Notes under the pieces: model-generated
Databases searched by the model: none
Seen by the model: only the letters and a program-made list of their open reading frames with translations
What the model was told of the DNA's origin: nothing
Part shown: piece after piece, positions 25,528-33,264 of the stretch
How the letters are laid out: each line of letters begins with the position of its first letter
How positions within the stretch are numbered: position 1 is the stretch's first letter
Position numbers and translations under genes: made by a program
Assembly: GCF_900104475.1 (NCBI RefSeq)
Contig: NZ_FNJR01000001.1
Span: forward strand, 235,629 to 299,628
DNA: 64,000 nt
Reading direction: 5' to 3'
Source of the DNA: Actinopolyspora xinjiangensis
GTDB taxonomy: Bacteria > Actinomycetota > Actinomycetes > Mycobacteriales > Pseudonocardiaceae

Positions 25528-25623
25528 TCACCGTGCGGCGGTGTGGCCGCGTGCGTGGTGGGCGGCTCGCGCCACGGCGTCGATGGCCCGTTGAAGCCGT
25601 CCACGGATCTCGCCGAGCGCCAC
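25528..25623 (-). CDS. small ORF upstream of the deaminase
   Basis: A 31-residue frame with a GTG start after GGGAGGG. It encodes an amphipathic helix (VALGEIRGRLQRAIDAVARA, then AHHARGHTAAR). Its TGA overlaps the ribosome binding site of the deaminase gene, 10 bases before the GTG, so it would be co-translated. The helix resembles the start of long-leader SCP1.201-type toxins, so this could be a split-off leader segment or a small chaperone. It is too short for a firm call. Confidence 0.4.
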   Translation of the reverse strand: MALGEIRGRLQRAIDAVARAAHHARGHTAAR

Positions 25624-25804
25624 GGACCCTCCCCTACCAGGAAGGTCCGACAGGGCGGGCGTGCGAACGGGAGCGGAGCGGCCGTGCCGGTGACTCGCAC
25701 GTCTTTCGCTGGAACCGCCCGGCCGGACGGGGAGGGGAGCGGCCGGCCGGGCGGCGGACGGTCCGGCACCGGAGCTCGGGGGATCGACGGTGCCGGGCCG
25801 TGGT

Positions 25805-26239
25805 TCACAAGCGGTGCAGCCCGTCGAGCACGCGGCGCATGAGTGCCAGCTCGGGAGGCTCCGGTGCCGATGCTGATTCAGGGGAGGAAGCTGAAGCAGC
25901 GGTAGCGGTATTCATGGCGATCGGGCTGGTGGGAGTCGGCACGGCCGGTGGGGGCTCCGGTCTCGATACCAGTGAGGGCGCCACCGGGGCGGGTGGGGCC
26001 GGCCCGAACAGGTGCGGCTGCTCGTCCGGATCACACAACGGCCAGCCGATCAACTCGACGGTCGGGTACTCGTCCCGGGCGTAGTGCTCCAACCTGAGTG
26101 CGGCCAACCGTCTGGCGGCCGGGCCACTGCCGCCCGCGTGACGCGGCCGATAGCTGACCCGATGGCCCCAGCCGCCCAGCACGAGCACGGCCCCCGTCAG
26201 CACCACGGCCGTGGCCAGCAGCACCGGCGGCGCACTCAT
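25805..26239 (-). CDS. small membrane-anchored hypothetical protein
   Basis: A 144-residue protein: one N-terminal membrane segment (VLLATAVVLTGAVLVLGGW), a basic loop, a short conserved-looking stretch (LEHYARDEYPTVELIGWPL), then a Pro/Ala/Ser-rich region and a helical end (PELALMRRVLDGLHRL). It overlaps the preceding gene by four bases, third in a minus-strand operon of small genes. No family is recognised. Similar small proteins accompany DUF5753 regulators in Pseudonocardiales; the link to the deaminase is positional only. Confidence 0.6.
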   Translation of the reverse strand: MSAPPVLLATAVVLTGAVLVLGGWGHRVSYRPRHAGGSGPAARRLAALRLEHYARDEYPTVELIGWPLCDPDEQPHLFGPAPPAPVAPSLVSRPEPPPAVPTPTSPIAMNTATAASASSPESASAPEPPELALMRRVLDGLHRL

Positions 26240-26484
26240 CGCTGGTCCTCCCCTCCGGGTGGCTCGTCGGGATCGATCGACCCCGACCCCGGCGGCCGCC
26301 CGCCGCCGAACGCCAACCCCGCCGCGTAGTCCCGCAACTCATCCGACAGCCGCTGCAACACCCCCGCCAACTCCGCACACTGCCTGGGCGTGGCCCGCCG
26401 CGCCGGAATGTCGTAGGAGGCCTGCTCCAGCTTCCACTGCTCATGGGCCAACCACATGCCCAACCTGCCCGCATAACTGGTCAC
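26236..26484 (-). CDS. small hypothetical protein
   Basis: An 82-residue soluble protein, MTSYAGRLGMWLAHEQWKLE, with a helical middle (TPRQCAELAGVLQRLSDEL) and a Gly/Pro/Asp-rich tail. Its ATG overlaps the upstream gene's stop (ATGA) and its own stop overlaps the next start, so all three small genes are co-translated. It may be a binding partner of one of its neighbours. Function unknown. Confidence 0.6.
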   Translation of the reverse strand: MTSYAGRLGMWLAHEQWKLEQASYDIPARRATPRQCAELAGVLQRLSDELRDYAAGLAFGGGRPPGSGSIDPDEPPGGEDQR

Positions 26485-26705
26485 CGAGCATCACCCCCAG
26501 CACAGCGCACCGCCGCATCCAACACATCCCGCAACACACGAGCCTGCCCCACCGTCCACACCGTCCGGTTGAACACCGTCGGCGTCTCGATCCGAATCAC
26601 TTCCGGAGTCCACTGCGACCGCCACACCACCAGCGACGACGACCCCGACTCATCCCGACACCGCACCCGCACACCCGGATACGACACGTCGTAGCTCTCC
26701 GACAC
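26481..26705 (-). CDS. small hypothetical protein, first gene of the operon
   Basis: A 74-residue protein; GTG 26705 is chosen because AGAGGAG lies upstream at usable spacing. It begins MSESYDVSYPGVRVRCRDES and has a beta-rich first half and a helix at the end (VGQARVLRDVLDAAVRCAG). No known domain. It is divergent from the DUF5753 regulator gene across a strong inverted repeat, so it is probably controlled by that regulator. Confidence 0.55.
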   Translation of the reverse strand: MSESYDVSYPGVRVRCRDESGSSSLVVWRSQWTPEVIRIETPTVFNRTVWTVGQARVLRDVLDAAVRCAGGDAR

Positions 26706-26722
26706 GACACGAACTCCTCTCT

Positions 26723-26829
26723 GAACATTCCCTGGAACCACCAACTGGTTCCGAGAACCAGTTGGTGTGTTGAGAACCACGATGTATGTCCGGCGTCGCG
26801 GTGCGCAATCCCTCTTCTGGGGAATGTTC
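26723..26829. promoter_or_regulatory. nested inverted repeats between divergent genes
   Basis: CACCAACTGGTTC (26739-26751) and GAACCAGTTGGTG (26755-26767) are perfect 13-bp arms with a three-base gap. GAACATTCCC (26723-26732) and GGGAATGTTC (26820-26829) are a second, widely spaced perfect pair that brackets the control region. They are the probable binding sites of the HTH regulator transcribed rightward. Confidence 0.6.
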
Positions 26830-26859
26830 GAGCAAAAACCGCTGGATAGGATGTGGTTC

Positions 26860-27720
26860 ATGTCCAGAACCACGCAGGCGAATCCACGAGCTCGTGCTCT
26901 TGGTGCTGAACTGCGACAACTGCGTGAGGAAGCCAAGCTGGGTGTTCGTGAGTTGGGACGTCGGCTCGGGATCGGCCACACCACCGTGTGGCGTTACGAG
27001 TCCGGCACCAAACCGCCGTCTCCCGAGGACACGGCCAGTTTGCTTACCGCGCTCGGTGTTACCGGAGCCGAGCGGGAACGCATCATCGAGATGTCGCGCA
27101 GCGTGCGTGAACCGAACTGGCTCTCCTCCGGTGTGCCTGGGATGCGTGAAGAGCTGGCGACACTCATCGACTTCGAGCGTTCAGCAACACACATCACCGA
27201 AATGTGCACCCTGGTGATCTCCGGCCTGCTTCAAACCGGTGACTACGCCCGCGCGGTGATGGCCACCGTGCCCTCCGAACAGGTTGAGACGAGACTCGCG
27301 TTCAGACTCAGCAGACGCGAAGTCCTAGAACGGGAGAACGCTCCACACTTCGTCGCGATCATCGCCGAGGCGGCTCTCTGGGAGAAACTCGGTGGCGCCT
27401 CGGTCATGGCCGAGCAGCTTCGCTACCTGCTGAAGATGGCCGATCGTGGCAACGTGACCATCCAGGTGCTACCTGCCGGTGCCGATACGTGGCATCCGGC
27501 GCACGCCGGACCGTTCATCCTATTCGAGTTCGACGACCAACAGCCGATCGTGCACCTGGAGCACTACCGCACCTCGGCCTTTCTGCGGAAAGTCAAGGAC
27601 GTCGCTGATTACCGTGCGGCAGCGGATACGCTGCGACAACGTGCGATGTCTCCGGAAGCGTCGAAGGAATTCATTGCCCACCGAGTGGAAGCGTTCGACA
27701 ACGAGAACGGAGAACCATGA
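26860..27720 (+). CDS. HTH-XRE regulator with DUF5753 domain
   Basis: A 286-residue regulator. ATG 26860 gives MSRTTQANPRARALGAELRQ; ATG 26851 in the same frame is possible. Residues about 12-65 are the XRE helix-turn-helix (LGVRELGRRLGIGHTTVWRY). Residues about 100-275 are the DUF5753 domain (ISGLLQTGDYARAVMATVP, VIAEAALW-type region, VTIQVLPAGADTWHPAHAGP). The next gene encodes a DUF397 protein and overlaps by four bases, the standard pair in actinomycetes (WhiJ/BldB-like partners). It probably represses the divergent small operon and itself until the DUF397 partner or a ligand intervenes. Confidence 0.9.
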   Translation: MSRTTQANPRARALGAELRQLREEAKLGVRELGRRLGIGHTTVWRYESGTKPPSPEDTASLLTALGVTGAERERIIEMSRSVREPNWLSSGVPGMREELATLIDFERSATHITEMCTLVISGLLQTGDYARAVMATVPSEQVETRLAFRLSRREVLERENAPHFVAIIAEAALWEKLGGASVMAEQLRYLLKMADRGNVTIQVLPAGADTWHPAHAGPFILFEFDDQQPIVHLEHYRTSAFLRKVKDVADYRAAADTLRQRAMSPEASKEFIAHRVEAFDNENGEP

Positions 27721-27905
27721 CTGAGCCACGCGGATGGCGCAAATCCACATATACCCAGCAGGAAACCGCCTGCGTCGAGGTCGGCCGCGTCAACGACGGC
27801 GCGGCGGTGCGCGACACCAAGGACCGCTCGGCCGGGTACTTCACCGCCACCGGGCCGCAGTGGGCCGCGTTCATCGATGCGGTGAAGAACCAGCGGTTCG
27901 AGTAA
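27717..27905 (+). CDS. DUF397 protein, partner of the HTH regulator
   Basis: A 62-residue protein starting at an ATG that overlaps the regulator's stop. The DUF397 pattern is complete: WRKSTYTQQETACVEVGR, then GAAVRDTKDRSAGYFT and WAAFIDAVK. DUF397 proteins pair with DUF5753 regulators and are thought to modulate them. A UUCG-loop terminator follows. Confidence 0.9.
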   Translation: MTEPRGWRKSTYTQQETACVEVGRVNDGAAVRDTKDRSAGYFTATGPQWAAFIDAVKNQRFE

Positions 27906-27922
27906 CCAGCTCGACAACAGAG

Positions 27923-27948
27923 CGCCCCCGGTTCGCCGGGGGCGTTCC
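27923..27948 (+). terminator. rho-independent terminator with UUCG loop
   Basis: CGCCCCCGG (27923-27931), loop TTCG and CCGGGGGCG (27936-27944) form a perfect 9-bp stem followed by TTCC. It ends the regulator/DUF397 operon. Confidence 0.75.
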
Positions 27949-28013
27949 TTCACAGCTTCCATCGTTTTCCGCGACCCCGCGATTTCGCGAGAAATCGCCG
28001 CGCCGCCCCGGTG

Positions 28014-28175
28014 GTGCGCCTCGAACCCCACAGGTCCAGCGCGACGCTGCGCGACAAGGACGACACGACAGCGTATCTCGAAGTGAGAGAGCATCTCGAC
28101 CGTGCGGCGATGAGCCTCGAAGCCTCAGCGGAACTCATCGCCAGTGTCGCCGACGAAATGGAGACAACACCATGA
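28014..28175 (+). pseudogene. C-terminal remnant of a DUF5753 regulator
   Basis: A 53-codon frame reads VRLEPHRSSATLRDKDDTTA and ends LEASAELIASVADEMETTP. It aligns along its length with the last 55 residues of the intact regulator just upstream (VHLEHYRTSAFLRKVKDVAD to the end). The helix-turn-helix and most of the ligand domain are missing. Its stop overlaps the ATG of the next DUF397 gene, just as in the intact pair, so this is the decayed first half of a duplicated pair. Confidence 0.75.
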
Positions 28176-28366
28176 CGGTATCGCACAACCCCGAAAACTG
28201 GCGCAAGTCGAGCCGCTCCTCGAAAACTAGTTGCGTCGAGGTCGGCCGCGTCAACGACGGCGCGGCGGTGCGCGACACCAAGAACCGCACAGCCGGATAC
28301 TTCACCACCACCGAGCAGCAGTGGTCGGCGTTCATCCACGCGGTCAAGACCGACCAGTTCAACTGA
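28172..28366 (+). CDS. second DUF397 protein
   Basis: A 64-residue DUF397 protein (WRKSSRSSKTSCVEVGRVND, then AAVRDTKNRTAGYFTTT and WSAFIHAVKTDQF), very similar to the DUF397 protein 270 bases upstream. Its own DUF5753 regulator survives only as a C-terminal remnant overlapping the start codon. It may be an orphan, or may now work with the intact upstream regulator. Confidence 0.85.
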   Translation: MTVSHNPENWRKSSRSSKTSCVEVGRVNDGAAVRDTKNRTAGYFTTTEQQWSAFIHAVKTDQFN

Positions 28367-28382
28367 ACCCCAGCGACACCAC

Positions 28383-28406
28383 AGCGCCCCGTCCCTCGGG
28401 GGCGCT
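28383..28406 (+). terminator. rho-independent-like terminator
   Basis: AGCGCCCCG (28383-28391) pairs with CGGGGGCGCT (28397-28406) with one bulged base, followed by CCTTCA. It corresponds to the terminator after the first DUF397 gene, and the flanking sequence is also shared. Confidence 0.6.
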
Positions 28407-28663
28407 CCTTCACGGCTCCCGCGCTTCCCACGCCCCCGACGACTTCGCGAGAAATCACCGCGCCGGGCGATGACGCCCCGAAACGGCCCGACGACCGAGA
28501 ACCGGTCCACATCTGAGAGAGCAGCTTCCCGCCTCCGCTCGGCGCACCACGCTCACGCCGCGTTCGGACGGCGCAACCGAACACTGGTGATTTCACCGAT
28601 GTGCCCACCCCGCCGTCGGTTCCAGACTCGTCGCGTCCTGTCCGAGATCGCAGAGGAGGACTC

Positions 28664-29329
28664 ATGCGCAGGATACTCGGCGTTGTGCTCGCGACTGTCG
28701 CGATGGCGGCGTTCGGTTCGTTCGGGGTGGCCAACGCGGCCGGTCCGAACCCGGTGGTGTTCGTGCACGGCTACACGGGCAGCGCCTCCAACTGGACCGC
28801 CGCTGAGGCGCAGTTCAGAATGAACGGCTACTCCAGCTCCGAGCTGTACGCCTTCGAGTACGACTGGAGCCAGTCGAACAAGCGGAGCGCGGCCGAACTC
28901 GCCTCGTACGTGGACAACGTTCTCGCCGAGACCGGCGCGAACAAGGTCGACATCGTCAACCACTCCATGGGTGGCCTCGTCTCCCGCTGGTACATGAAGG
29001 AGCTCGGCGGCCACACCGACGTGGCGAACTGGGCCTCGCTGGCCGGGGCCAACCAGGGCACCACCACCGCGAGCACGTGCGTGATCTACGCCTCCTGCCG
29101 GGAGATGACGCCCGGCTCGGACTTCGAGGAGCGGCTCAACTCCGGTGACTGGACTCCGGGCGAGTCCGACTACGCCACCTGGTACTCCCCCGCTGACGGG
29201 GTCATCATCCCCTACACCAACACCAGGGTGCTGGGCGCGGACAACAACCACGTCGTCGGCCAGACCCACATCGGTTTCCTGAGCGATGTCAGCGTGCTCA
29301 ACGATGTCATCGACTTCTTCGAGGAGTGA
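28664..29329 (+). CDS. secreted triacylglycerol lipase (LipA/EstB-like, family I.4 type)
   Basis: A 221-residue exported lipase; the ATG follows GAGGAGG. Residues 1-25 are a Sec signal (MRRILGVVLATVAMAAFGSF, cleaved near ANAAG). The alpha/beta-hydrolase core carries the oxyanion VVFVHGYTGSASNW and the nucleophile elbow VNHSMGG (Ser about 101). Asp (in SPADGVIIPY) and His (in GQTHIGFLSD) complete the triad. Small size and lack of a lid fit the Bacillus LipA-type family, which hydrolyses short to medium acyl esters. It is monocistronic. Confidence 0.88.
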   Translation: MRRILGVVLATVAMAAFGSFGVANAAGPNPVVFVHGYTGSASNWTAAEAQFRMNGYSSSELYAFEYDWSQSNKRSAAELASYVDNVLAETGANKVDIVNHSMGGLVSRWYMKELGGHTDVANWASLAGANQGTTTASTCVIYASCREMTPGSDFEERLNSGDWTPGESDYATWYSPADGVIIPYTNTRVLGADNNHVVGQTHIGFLSDVSVLNDVIDFFEE

Positions 29330-29567
29330 GGCGGCCGGGGAGTCCACTCCCCTCCGGTGGGAAGGGCCCGTCCGAGGGCGCCGAACCGCCCCGGTGACCG
29401 CTGTGCCCACCCCCGCACCCGCGGTCGTGACGGGCTCTCCCCTCCTCCGATGAATCCGGGTGCCGCGTGCGGCCCGCGCCGCACGCGGCACCCTTTCGCG
29501 TCGTCCGCCCTCCGAAGGAGCGCACCGGGTTGGACACACCACGTGGCACGGCGGGTACTTTCACGTC

Positions 29568-30350
29568 ATGAACGATTCCGGTGTTTGCTGGGCCGACGGA
29601 CCGCTGCTCGCCTTCGACCTGGAGACCACGGGCGTCGACACCGACACGGACCGCATCGTGACCGCCACGCTGATCTCGATCGTCCCGGGGCGCGATCCCG
29701 TCACCAGCAACTGGCTCGCGGACCCGGGGATCGAGATCCCCGAGGAGTCCAGCCGGGTCCACGGCATCACCACCGAGCACGCCCGCACCCACGGCCACCC
29801 CGCCCCCGAGGTGGTGGCCGGGGTGGCCGACGCCCTGGCCGAGTCGTGGAACGCGAGCACACCGCTGATCGCGTTCAACGCGAGCTTCGACCTCTCCGTG
29901 CTGAACGCGGAGCTGCGCAGGCACCACGAGCGCGAACTGGCGATCAGCGGCCCGGTGGTCGATCCCTTCTGCATCGACCGGCAGCTCGACCGGTTCCGCA
30001 AGGGCAAGCGGACGCTCGGGGCGCTGTGCGAGCACCACGGGGTGCGCGCCGACGGGGCGCACACCTCGGACGGCGACGCGCTCGCCGCGGCGAGGCTGGC
30101 CTGGCGGCTGGCCAAGAGCTACCCCGAGCGGATCGGCGAGGTCCCGCTGGAGCAGCTGCACGACAACCAGGTCGGCTGGTACCGGGCGCAGACCAGGAAC
30201 TTCGCGGACTACCTGGACAAGCAGGCGGGCAAGGCCTCGGACCCCGCCGAGGCGGAGCGGTTGCGGCAGCGCGCCGAGCGGGTGCGCGAGGACGCGGAGT
30301 CCTGGCCGCTGCGCGGGCGTCCGGAACCGAGCGCCGTACCGGGGGTGTGA
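29568..30350 (+). CDS. DEDDh 3'-5' exonuclease (DnaQ-like)
   Basis: A 260-residue exonuclease. Exo I is LLAFDLETTGVDTDTDR (Asp, Glu), Exo II AFNASFDLSVLNAEL (Asp) and Exo III GAHTSDGDALAAARLAW (His, Asp), so it is of the DEDDh type that proofreads or trims DNA or RNA. Residues after about 180 are a helical extension ending in a polar tail. It is a stand-alone exonuclease, not the polymerase III epsilon subunit, which has other partners. It is followed four bases later by a DUF5710/HNH gene, suggesting a joint repair or defence role. Confidence 0.88.
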   Translation: MNDSGVCWADGPLLAFDLETTGVDTDTDRIVTATLISIVPGRDPVTSNWLADPGIEIPEESSRVHGITTEHARTHGHPAPEVVAGVADALAESWNASTPLIAFNASFDLSVLNAELRRHHERELAISGPVVDPFCIDRQLDRFRKGKRTLGALCEHHGVRADGAHTSDGDALAAARLAWRLAKSYPERIGEVPLEQLHDNQVGWYRAQTRNFADYLDKQAGKASDPAEAERLRQRAERVREDAESWPLRGRPEPSAVPGV

Positions 30351-30354
30351 GCAC

Positions 30355-31062
30355 GTGCCGGAACGCCACTGGCTGGACGTGCCGTTCGCGGAGAAGGACG
30401 AGGCCAAGGCGCTGGGAGCGCGTTGGGACCCGCGCGAGAAGCGCTGGTACGCCCCCGGTGGGCGGGTGTCCGCGCTGCGGCGCTGGGAGGCGCTGCCCGA
30501 GGTCCCGGACCCGTTGCCCGGTGAGGACCGGGAGTTCGGGACCGGCCTGTTCGTGGACCTCGTCCCCTCGTCCTGCTGGTTCACCAACGTGCGCTCGTGC
30601 GTGAGCCCGCGCGACTGGGAGCGGCTGCGGCGGATGATCGTGCGGCGCGCCGGGGCCGAGTGCGAGATCTGCGGGGCGCGGGAGGACAGGTCGATTCCCC
30701 GCCGGTTGGAGGCGCACGAACGGTGGGCCTACGACGAGGCCGGGGCGGTGCAGACGCTGCGCAGGCTGATCTGCCTGTGCGACGCCTGCCACACCGTCAC
30801 CCACTTCGGGCTGGCCCGCGTTCGCGGCCTGGCGGAGACCGCGCTGGAGCATCTGTGCGCCGTCAACGGCTGGAGCCGGGACGACGCCGAGGAGCACATC
30901 GCCGGGATGTTCGAGCTGTGGCACCGGCGCTCGGCCCGCGAGTGGCGGCTGGACCTGAGCATGCTGACCGGCGCCGGGGTCACCGTGGTCCCGCCTCCGG
31001 AGGCCGAGCAACGTCCGGACATCGCCAGGCGGCGGTTGGACGAATCGGGGCGACCGGGCTGA
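30355..31062 (+). CDS. DUF5710 and HNH-like zinc protein
   Basis: A 235-residue protein with a GTG start four bases after the exonuclease stop. Residues 1-50 form a DUF5710 domain (WLDVPFAEKDEAKALGARWD, then REKRWYAPGG), often found with DNA-processing enzymes such as TraC primases. Residues about 100-160 form an HNH/treble-clef region: CEICGARED, an EAHERW helix start and LICLCDACHTVTHFG provide the CxxC...CxxCH zinc set and candidate catalytic His. It may be a nuclease or a DNA-binding partner of the exonuclease. Activity is inferred from motifs only. Confidence 0.75.
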   Translation: MPERHWLDVPFAEKDEAKALGARWDPREKRWYAPGGRVSALRRWEALPEVPDPLPGEDREFGTGLFVDLVPSSCWFTNVRSCVSPRDWERLRRMIVRRAGAECEICGAREDRSIPRRLEAHERWAYDEAGAVQTLRRLICLCDACHTVTHFGLARVRGLAETALEHLCAVNGWSRDDAEEHIAGMFELWHRRSAREWRLDLSMLTGAGVTVVPPPEAEQRPDIARRRLDESGRPG

Positions 31063-31209
31063 CCGGGGGCGCGGACGAAGGGGGCCGCTCACCCGGCCCC
31101 GGTCCGGCGCGGTGCCCCGGACCGCTTAGCGGCACCTCGTCGTCCGTGCGGGGCCGTCAGGCGTCCGGAGAGTTGTGGTTCCGGCAGCGAGGTCCCTAGA
31201 CTCGGCGCG

Positions 31210-32040
31210 ATGCCCCAGGTTTCGGAGCTGGTGCGGTATCCGGTCAAGGGATGCGCCGGAGACCCGGTCAGTGACGTCGAGCTGACCGCGAGCGGACTGC
31301 GCCACGACCGCCGTTTCATGGTCACCGACGAGGACGGGTTGTTCCGGACGCAGCGCGGGTCGCCGTCGCTGGCGAGGGTCCACCCCGAGGTCAGCTCCGG
31401 GGGCGAGCGGCTCACGCTCCGGGCCGAGGGGGTCGAACCGCTGCACCTGAGCGTGGACACCGGGCTGCCACGTCGTGACGTGACGCTGCACGGCGTGAAC
31501 TACCGGGGAATCGACCAGGGCGACGCGGTGGCCGAGTGGTTCTCCGAGGTGATCGGGGCGCGTTCCCGCCTCGTGTGCGTGCCGCCGGAGCACGAACGCA
31601 CCACCGACGGCCTGACGCCGGGAAGCGCCGCGTACGCCGACAGCGGCCCGCTGCTGGTCGTGTCCGAGTCCACGCTGGACTCGCTGAACGCCAGGCTGGC
31701 CGCCAGAGGCGAGGCCGAGCTGCCGATGGACCGGTTCCGCCCGAACGTCGTGGTCTCCGGCTGGGACGAGCCCCATCTGGAGGACCTGGCGCGTCGCGTC
31801 ACCATCGGTGAGGCCGAGCTGGGCTACGCGAAGCTCGCGAAGCGCTGCGGCGTGACCAGAGTGGACCAGGAGACCGGGATCAAGGCCGGGCCCGAGCCGA
31901 TCAGGACGCTGGCCGACTACCGGACCTCCCCCACCCGAACCGGTGTGTTCCTGGGGAGCAAGTTCGCGGTGCTGCGCGCCGGGAAGCTGTCGCTGGGCGA
32001 CGAGGTCGTCGTGGGCTCCTGGGGCGAGTCGGAGCTGTAG
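31210..32040 (+). CDS. MOSC-domain protein
   Basis: A 276-residue protein. Residues 1-110 are the MOSC_N beta-barrel (SELVRYPVKGCAGDPVSDVE, then GLRHDRRFMV), and 130-270 the MOSC domain with its conserved cysteine in AKRCGVTRVDQETG. Relatives (mARC, YiiM, YcbX) carry molybdenum cofactor and reduce N-hydroxylated compounds. No ferredoxin or flavin domain is fused, unlike YcbX, so a separate electron donor is needed. It has no operon partner. Confidence 0.87.
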   Translation: MPQVSELVRYPVKGCAGDPVSDVELTASGLRHDRRFMVTDEDGLFRTQRGSPSLARVHPEVSSGGERLTLRAEGVEPLHLSVDTGLPRRDVTLHGVNYRGIDQGDAVAEWFSEVIGARSRLVCVPPEHERTTDGLTPGSAAYADSGPLLVVSESTLDSLNARLAARGEAELPMDRFRPNVVVSGWDEPHLEDLARRVTIGEAELGYAKLAKRCGVTRVDQETGIKAGPEPIRTLADYRTSPTRTGVFLGSKFAVLRAGKLSLGDEVVVGSWGESEL

Positions 32041-32147
32041 TCGCGCCGGTCGGCGGAGCGTCGGGAACCGAGGCCCCTGTTGTCGTCGGAGACACCCGCC
32101 GGGGCCGTCCTTTCGCTCGCTGCGGCGCGCGTGGCACCAGCGGCTGT

Positions 32148-32438
32148 TCAGGAAGCGTCAGCCCGACCGTTCTCGGCGCGCGGCGGGTCATCCGGCGCGG
32201 TGTCCACGTGCAGCGCCAGCCGGTCGAGGGAGATGTCCAGCACCCCGGCCAGTGCGGCGATGGTGAAGAAGGCGGGTGTGGGGATGCGCCCGGTCTCGAT
32301 CTTGCGCAGCGTCTCCACCGAGATCCCGGCCTTCTCGGCCGTGCGGCTCATGCTCTCCGGCCCGCGGGCGGCGCGGATCATCGCGCCGAGCCTGCGCCCC
32401 CGGTCCATCTCGTCGGAGCTGAGTGGCACTCGTACCAT
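32148..32438 (-). CDS. XRE-family regulator
   Basis: A 96-residue regulator starting at ATG 32438. One helix-turn-helix covers residues about 12-72 (LGAMIRAARGPESMSRTAEK, then AGISVETLRKIETGRIPTP and LAGVLDISLDRLAL). It is divergent from a methionine aminopeptidase gene, and a 32-bp near-perfect palindrome begins 3 bases before its ATG. Probably it represses both genes. Confidence 0.88.
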   Translation of the reverse strand: MVRVPLSSDEMDRGRRLGAMIRAARGPESMSRTAEKAGISVETLRKIETGRIPTPAFFTIAALAGVLDISLDRLALHVDTAPDDPPRAENGRADAS

Positions 32439-32440
32439 GT

Positions 32441-32472
32441 CCCCAATAATAATACCGGTATTGTTATTGGGG
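32441..32472. promoter_or_regulatory. 32-bp operator palindrome for the XRE regulator
   Basis: CCCCAATAATAATACC (32441-32456) and GGTATTGTTATTGGGG (32457-32472) are abutting 16-bp arms with a single mismatch. The AT-rich core between two divergent genes marks an overlapping promoter/operator. Confidence 0.8.
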
Positions 32473-32496
32473 AAAGTACCGTACGAGGGAGACGTC

Positions 32497-33264
32497 TTGA
32501 TCGAGCTGAAGACACCCGGACAGATCGCGAGCATGCGGGCGGCAGGAAGAGTGGTGGGACAGGCCCTGCGGGAGGTCCGCCGGAACGCTCGGGCGGGCAC
32601 GACTCCGCTGGAGCTGGACCGCATCGCCGAGGCGGTCATCGACGACGCCGGAGCCGCACCGGCGTTCCGGGGGTACCAGCCCCCCGGAGCACCGACGCCG
32701 TTTCCCGGGGTGATCTGCGCGAGCGTCAACGACGCGGTCGTGCACGGCATCCCCGACGGGACGGAACTGGCCGACGGCGATCTGGTCAGCATCGACTGCG
32801 GCGCTTTCCTCGACGGGTGGTGCGGTGACGCCGCGATCAGCTTCACGGTCGGCTCGGCCGATCCGGCCGACGCGCGGCTGATCGACTCGACCGAGGCCGC
32901 GCTGCGGCGCGGCATCGAGGCCGCCGTCACCGGCGCCAAGCTCGGCGACGTCGCCCACACCATCGGAGCACCGGCACGCGCGGAGGGTTACGGACTGCTG
33001 GCCGACCACGGCGGCCACGGCATAGGGCGCGCCATGCACGAACCGCCCCACGTGCCCAACGAGGGGCGTCCCGACCGGGGGTTCCGGTTGCGCGCCGGGC
33101 TGGTCCTGGCGATCGAGCCGATGCTGCTCTCGGGCGGCCGTGATCACTACCGCACCGACCCGGACGGCTGGACGCTTCGCACCGCCGACGGCGGCCGGGC
33201 CGCCCACTGCGAGCACACGGTGGCCGTCACCGAGGACGGACCGGTGGTCCTGACCGAGCCGTGA
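32497..33264 (+). CDS. map: type I methionine aminopeptidase
   Basis: A 255-residue enzyme that removes N-terminal methionine from new proteins. TTG 32497 is chosen for the GAGGGAG just upstream. The five metal ligands are all present: Asp in LVSIDCGAFLDGW, Asp in CGDAAISF, His in GGHGIGRAMHEPP, Glu in AIEPML and Glu in HCEHTVAV. No N-terminal zinc-finger extension. Actinomycetes usually have two or three map genes; this one is controlled by a dedicated XRE regulator and lacks ribosomal neighbours, so it is probably an accessory copy. Confidence 0.92.
   Translation: MIELKTPGQIASMRAAGRVVGQALREVRRNARAGTTPLELDRIAEAVIDDAGAAPAFRGYQPPGAPTPFPGVICASVNDAVVHGIPDGTELADGDLVSIDCGAFLDGWCGDAAISFTVGSADPADARLIDSTEAALRRGIEAAVTGAKLGDVAHTIGAPARAEGYGLLADHGGHGIGRAMHEPPHVPNEGRPDRGFRLRAGLVLAIEPMLLSGGRDHYRTDPDGWTLRTADGGRAAHCEHTVAVTEDGPVVLTEP

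Noticed and set aside
30597..31199. A 200-codon frame overlapping the DUF5710/HNH gene
   Set aside because: Zinc-binding cysteine pairs and the family motif are in the other frame; this one is Arg/Gly-rich shadow.
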